A stretch of DNA of 18,658 nt from Syntrophomonas sp. UBA5432 (GTDB taxonomy: Bacteria; Bacillota; Syntrophomonadia; Syntrophomonadales; Syntrophomonadaceae), in NCBI GenBank assembly GCA_002424365.1, contig DIRQ01000117.1:1-18658 (forward strand), read 5' to 3'. Position numbers and translations under genes: made by a program. Under the pieces are notes generated by a model. It ran no database searches, had not been told where the DNA came from, and was given only the letters and a program-made list of their open reading frames with translations. Position 1 is the stretch's first letter. Every line of letters begins with the position of its first letter. Shown here piece after piece: positions 15,008-18,658 of the stretch.

Positions 15008-15041
15008 TATAGTGCGGAGTTCATAGTAGCTCCGCACTATA
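15008..15041 (+). promoter_or_regulatory. Intercistronic hairpin before the CoA-transferase gene
   Basis: A perfect 12-bp inverted repeat (15008-15019 and 15030-15041) with a 10-nt loop, in the 97-bp gap between the acyl-CoA dehydrogenase and CoA-transferase genes. No T-run follows, so it is more likely an mRNA-processing or 3'-stabilising structure than a full terminator. It ends 21 bp before the TTG start. A TATAAT at 14985-14990 without a -35 might give the last gene its own promoter. Confidence 0.55.
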
Positions 15042-15062
15042 TATAAAGGGGAGGGATTAGAG

Positions 15063-16418
15063 TTGAGTTGGATAGAAGAATACCAGAAAAAACTGGTTAC
15101 CGCCGATGAGGCCGTTAAAGTTATTAAGTCGGGAGATTGGGTAGAACATGCTTTTGGGGTCGCTGGGGCCAATGAACTGGATGCTGCACTGGCTAGAAGA
15201 GTAGATGAACTATGGGATGTTAAAATCCGCTGTGATATTGGTGCCTGGCCTCATTATTCCAATGAAGCCGACCCAACTGGAGAACATTTTTATTGGAATT
15301 CCTGGCATTGCGGAGGCCTGGATCGTAAATACTATAATCAGGGTTTATTATCATACGTCCCCATGAAATTTCACGAGTGTCCGATGATGACCAGAAAAGA
15401 TGCAATACCCCCCAATGTTTTTATGGCTACAGTATCCCCTATGGATAAACATGGCTATTTCAGCTTTGGTGCCGGTTGTCCCTCGGCCTGGGCAGCTATT
15501 GAACGGGCACAGTATGTCCTGTTAGAAGTTAATACCAACATGCCCCGGGTACTTGGTGGCAATCAGGAGTCCATCCATATTAGTCAGATTGATTATGTGG
15601 TAGAAAGCAGTAACATGCCTTTACCCACTATTCCTGATGTACCCCCAAATGAGACTGAACAAAAAATAGCCCAGCATATTATTGAGCGCCTCTATAACGG
15701 ATGCTGCATCCAGTTAGGTATCGGCGGCATCCCAAACGCTATGGGGGCAATGATCGCCCAATCTGATCTTAAAGATCTAGGTGTACACACTGAAATGTAT
15801 GTTGACGCCTATGTTAAAATGACTAAAGCCGGTAAGATAACTGGTGCCTGTAAGAATATTGACAAGTACAAACAGGTATTTTCATTTGCCATGGGCCACA
15901 GGGAATTATATGATTTTATAGACGATAATCCCGGTATTATTTCATATTCAGTTGATTACACCAATAGCCCGGTGGTAGTAGCAAGTATTGATGATTTCGT
16001 TTCCATTAATGCCTGTATCGAAGTAGACCTTTTTGGACAGGTTTGTTCCGAAAGTGTTGGTCCCCGGCATATAAGCGGAACGGGTGGGCAGCTTGACTTT
16101 GTTGAAGGTGCCTATAAGTCCAAAAACGGACAGAGCTTTATCTGTATGACCTCCACTTTTGAGAGTAAGAATGGTACAGTATCCCGAATTAAACCCATTC
16201 TTACTCCAGGTGCTATAGTTACCTCTCCCCGTACAGCCACCCACATGATTGCAACTGAATATGGTATTGCTAACATGAAGGGTAAGAGTACCTGGGAAAG
16301 GGCTGAGGCTCTTATTAGTATTGCTCATCCCAAGTTCAGGGATGAATTAATTAAGGAAGCCGGCCAAATGAAAATCTGGAGAAAAACTAATAAAATTGCT
16401 ATGGAATCATCATCCTAG
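15063..16418 (+). CDS. Acetyl-CoA hydrolase/transferase family CoA-transferase (butyrate activation)
   Basis: Probably transfers CoA between acetyl-CoA and butyrate, activating the fatty acid without ATP. The 451-residue product fits the family of 4-hydroxybutyrate and butyryl-CoA:acetate CoA-transferases. Seen are the N-terminal KSGDWVEHAFG, NMPRVLGG near 159-166, the glycine-rich LGIGGIPNA (218-226), VHTEMYVD with E244 as the likely catalytic glutamate (by analogy with the clostridial 4-hydroxybutyrate enzyme), and IEVDLFGQVCSES (319-331). The TTG at 15063 has GGGGAGGG 7 nt upstream. It is the last gene of the operon, set apart by a hairpin and followed by a strong terminator. 4-Hydroxybutyrate or other short acids remain possible substrates. 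Confidence 0.9.
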   Translation: MSWIEEYQKKLVTADEAVKVIKSGDWVEHAFGVAGANELDAALARRVDELWDVKIRCDIGAWPHYSNEADPTGEHFYWNSWHCGGLDRKYYNQGLLSYVPMKFHECPMMTRKDAIPPNVFMATVSPMDKHGYFSFGAGCPSAWAAIERAQYVLLEVNTNMPRVLGGNQESIHISQIDYVVESSNMPLPTIPDVPPNETEQKIAQHIIERLYNGCCIQLGIGGIPNAMGAMIAQSDLKDLGVHTEMYVDAYVKMTKAGKITGACKNIDKYKQVFSFAMGHRELYDFIDDNPGIISYSVDYTNSPVVVASIDDFVSINACIEVDLFGQVCSESVGPRHISGTGGQLDFVEGAYKSKNGQSFICMTSTFESKNGTVSRIKPILTPGAIVTSPRTATHMIATEYGIANMKGKSTWERAEALISIAHPKFRDELIKEAGQMKIWRKTNKIAMESSS

Positions 16419-16453
16419 ATTTTACGGTTCCCTTTATAATACACCTTTACCAG

Positions 16454-16497
16454 AAAGAGCCTGGTGCGGGTACCCTGCCTGCACCAGGCTCTTTTCA
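16454..16497 (+). terminator. Intrinsic terminator of the butyrate operon
   Basis: A perfect 14-bp inverted repeat (16454-16467 and 16481-16494), GC-rich in the middle, with a 13-nt loop. The right arm ends in TTTT. It starts 36 bp after the CoA-transferase stop. The loop contains the self-complementary GGGTACCC. Confidence 0.9.
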
Positions 16498-16759
16498 ATC
16501 TCAATTTTTAGCAGCAACCTTAATCGCGACCCGTCACTCAGCCCCATCTTTACTCAGCTTAGTGGTAATTTATTGAACCGGGACGCATCAGTAGTACCCG
16601 TAGGGTGTATCTTCAAAGGGAACTACGCGGATTTGTTTAAAGGTTAAAAGATACAAATGGGGTTTACTCCTAAACTATCCCTTCACTCTAGATAATTTAT
16701 TAAGTTCTAAGCTCTAAGTAATTTACAAAACAACCATAATATTAGCGCCTGTTTCCGTA
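16498..16759. other. Intergenic region between convergent genes
   Basis: No gene, promoter or clear repeat is seen in these 262 bp. No terminator with a U-tract is visible for the minus-strand regulator gene that ends at 16760. Confidence 0.4.
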
Positions 16760-18658
16760 TTAGTGTTTTATCCCATATTTTTGGGCTTTGCGTACTACGG
16801 TGGACTGGTTCACCTCCAGTACCCTAGCTACTTGATAGCTGGAGCGGTAGCGGGTGAAAGCATTTTCCAGTAGCTCTCGTTCAGTATTCTCTACCGCCTG
16901 CCGCAAGGGGATCAGGCGCTTATCTTCCTCTGTTTGGGCAGAACCATTCTCAATATTTGCAGGTAAATCCTTGATAGTAATAATGTTATTTATACTGGTA
17001 ACCACCAATCTTTCCATCAGATTTTCCAGTTCTCTTACATTACCCGGCCAACTATATTCCACCAGGCAGTTATATACACTATTGTCGAGCCGTTTTTTCA
17101 TGCCGTATTTTTCGTTAAAGACATTGATAAAGTAATTCATGAGTACTGGAATATCTTCCTGGCGTTCCCGTAGAGGAGGGACCATTATGGGAATAACATT
17201 TAAACGGTAATACAAATCTAACCGAAACTGGCCTTTATCAATCATTTCCATTAAATTGCGATTGGTACCGGCAATTATTCTGCATTCAACTTTTATAGGT
17301 TCAACCCCGCCGACCCGCATAATCTCCTTATCCTGCAGGGCACGCAGTAATTTAACCTGTAAATTAAGAGGTAATTCTCCTATCTCATCTAGGAAAAGTA
17401 TACCTCCCCGGGCAAGCTCAAATAAGCCTACTTTACCTGTTTTACTGGCCCCGGTAAAGGCACCGGCTTCATAACCGAAAAGTTCGGATTCCAGTAAATT
17501 CTCAGGAATAGCACCACAGTTTACCCGAATAAAAGGGCCTTCTTTGCAGTTGCTGTTAGAATGAATTATGTCTGCAATCAAATCCTTACCTACACCTGAT
17601 TCACCCTGTATTAATAGGGTTGAATCCACAGCCGCTACCCTTATGACCATGTTTACCAGTTCCTTCATTTTAGCCGAGGTCATTACCAGGTTGCGTGAAT
17701 TCACCAGTTTCATCTGCTGTAATTCTGTCTTATAAAGTTCATGCAGCCCCTCCACGCGTTCCAGCCGGCGCTGCAGCTTATTTAACTCGGTTATATCACG
17801 AACATTGGTAACTACCATAATAATATTACCTTTATCATCGTAAATCGGATTACTAGTTACCAGAGCTTCTTTACCGGTACTAGCAGTCAGAGTTAGGGTA
17901 GCCCGCTCTCCCTTCTCTATAGCTGCCAGGGTTCCGGAACGGGAAAATACCCCATCCTTAACCAGATCTGCCATGTTACGCCCTACACATTGTTGGTGGG
18001 TAATCCCCATTATACGCTCGAACCCTTTGTTAAGCCTCAGTGTATTAGCCTGACCATCAGTTACATAAAGACCGTCAAACATAGACTCTATTACCGCTTC
18101 CATTTCCCTTTCCCGCAGGCCCTCAACATGCTCTAACTTACGCTCTAGTTCGTTAAGTTCGGTTATATCACGCACATTGGTTACTACCAGAATTATATTA
18201 CCGTTTTCGTCATAGATTGGATTACTGGTGACCAGGGCCTCCTTTCCGGTACTGGCAGTCAGGGTTAAGCTGGCCCTTTTTCCTGTTTTAAGAGCAGCCA
18301 GGGTTCCGGAACGCGAGAATACGCCTTCTTTAACCAAGTCTACCATATTGCGGCCTACACATTGTTCATGAGTAATCCCCATTATGCGTTCAAAACCCTT
18401 GTTAATCCTCAGAGTATTGGCATGGCCATCAGTTACATATAAACCGTCAAAGGAAGATTCAATAATAGCTTCAAACTCGTTATTAAGGCGCTTGGTGTAT
18501 TCAGACTCTCTTACCAGCATTTCGATTTCGGATATGTCCCTTAGTACCAGTACTCGACCTATGCGTTCCTGGTTTATAAAAACATCCTTGCAATAAGGAA
18601 TATAACTGGAGCCGCTAAATGTTACTTTATTATTCGGATAAACTATCTCCCCGGTTAA
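16760..18658 (-). CDS. Sigma-54-dependent PAS-domain activator (5' end outside the window)
   Basis: Enhancer-binding protein that senses a signal through PAS domains and remodels sigma-54 RNA polymerase with ATP. An ATG at 18520 gives 586 residues, but the frame stays open for 46 more codons to the window edge and encodes the end of another PAS domain (GRVLVLRDISEIE), so the true start lies beyond 18658. Numbering from the 18520 ATG: two near-identical PAS domains (17-140 and 141-258); a linker helix; an AAA+ domain with Walker A GESGVGK (305-311), GAFTGA (352-357) and Walker B GGILFLDE (371-378); WPGNVREL; and a C-terminal helix-turn-helix (about 553-586) of Fis/TyrR type ending in STVVRKAQKYGIKH. 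No response-regulator receiver domain is seen in the visible part. It lies convergent to the butyrate operon, which has a sigma-54 promoter, so it is the obvious candidate regulator; that link is inference. Confidence 0.93.
   Translation of the reverse strand, partial: LTGEIVYPNNKVTFSGSSYIPYCKDVFINQERIGRVLVLRDISEIEMLVRESEYTKRLNNEFEAIIESSFDGLYVTDGHANTLRINKGFERIMGITHEQCVGRNMVDLVKEGVFSRSGTLAALKTGKRASLTLTASTGKEALVTSNPIYDENGNIILVVTNVRDITELNELERKLEHVEGLREREMEAVIESMFDGLYVTDGQANTLRLNKGFERIMGITHQQCVGRNMADLVKDGVFSRSGTLAAIEKGERATLTLTASTGKEALVTSNPIYDDKGNIIMVVTNVRDITELNKLQRRLERVEGLHELYKTELQQMKLVNSRNLVMTSAKMKELVNMVIRVAAVDSTLLIQGESGVGKDLIADIIHSNSNCKEGPFIRVNCGAIPENLLESELFGYEAGAFTGASKTGKVGLFELARGGILFLDEIGELPLNLQVKLLRALQDKEIMRVGGVEPIKVECRIIAGTNRNLMEMIDKGQFRLDLYYRLNVIPIMVPPLRERQEDIPVLMNYFINVFNEKYGMKKRLDNSVYNCLVEYSWPGNVRELENLMERLVVTSINNIITIKDLPANIENGSAQTEEDKRLIPLRQAVENTERELLENAFTRYRSSYQVARVLEVNQSTVVRKAQKYGIKH
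17747..18472 (-). repeat. Tandem in-frame duplication of a PAS domain
   Basis: Two head-to-tail 372-bp units (18101-18472 and 17747-18100, the second counted to the end of clear similarity) encode PAS domains identical at 99 of 118 aligned residues (84%). Differences are mostly conservative. The duplication is in frame and the following linker helix (VEGL region) is also repeated. Confidence 0.88.

Noticed and set aside
16396..16647. 83-codon plus-strand frame after the CoA-transferase
   Set aside because: Runs through the operon terminator hairpin and has no ribosome site or recognisable product.

Overview
The window reads as the chromosome of a spore-forming, low-to-mid GC Firmicute that oxidises short fatty acids, most likely Syntrophomonas or a close relative. 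This is inferred from three things: a complete butyrate beta-oxidation gene set in one operon, an alpha/beta-type small acid-soluble spore protein, and Firmicute-style strong Shine-Dalgarno sites with frequent TTG/GTG starts. No mobile element, CRISPR array, rRNA or tRNA was seen.

Left part (1-5000, minus strand): a HAD-family phosphatase, a hairpin, then a co-directional run of a small spore protein gene, a YbaK/EbsC-type aminoacyl-tRNA deacylase and dnaE (replicative DNA polymerase III alpha). The first bases of a further gene lie at the left edge. Middle part (5000-9260): an orphan 400-residue protein on the plus strand, then on the minus strand a rhomboid protease and a 592-residue membrane-anchored coiled-coil protein. 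Short G-rich repeats sit right at the 3' ends of the last two genes.

Regulatory region (9259-10219): about 960 bp without a convincing gene but rich in signals. It holds three copies of an operator-like dyad, TAATGC-N6-GCATTA (9457, 9666, 9689), and a near-consensus sigma-54 promoter (9788-9804). These are followed by a 113-nt hairpin-enclosed element ending in seven T's (9871-9983), which has its own TATAAT box exactly seven bases ahead of the helix.

Operon (10220-16418, plus strand): enoyl-CoA hydratase, 3-hydroxybutyryl-CoA dehydrogenase, acetyl-CoA acetyltransferase, a long (610-residue) acyl-CoA dehydrogenase and a CoA-transferase, closed by a strong intrinsic terminator. Together they can activate butyrate with CoA from acetyl-CoA, oxidise it to crotonyl-CoA, hydrate and oxidise that to acetoacetyl-CoA, and cleave it to two acetyl-CoA. 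Electron-transfer flavoprotein genes are not in the window.

Right part (16760-18658, minus strand): a sigma-54-dependent activator with tandem PAS domains, an AAA+ domain with GAFTGA, and a Fis/TyrR-like helix-turn-helix. Its reading frame is open to the window edge, so its N-terminus is missing here. The most interesting hypothesis is a regulatory circuit in which this activator (or a paralogue) binds the TAATGC-N6-GCATTA dyads and drives the butyrate operon from the sigma-54 promoter, with the structured leader RNA as a second control layer. The motifs are directly visible; the links between them are inference.
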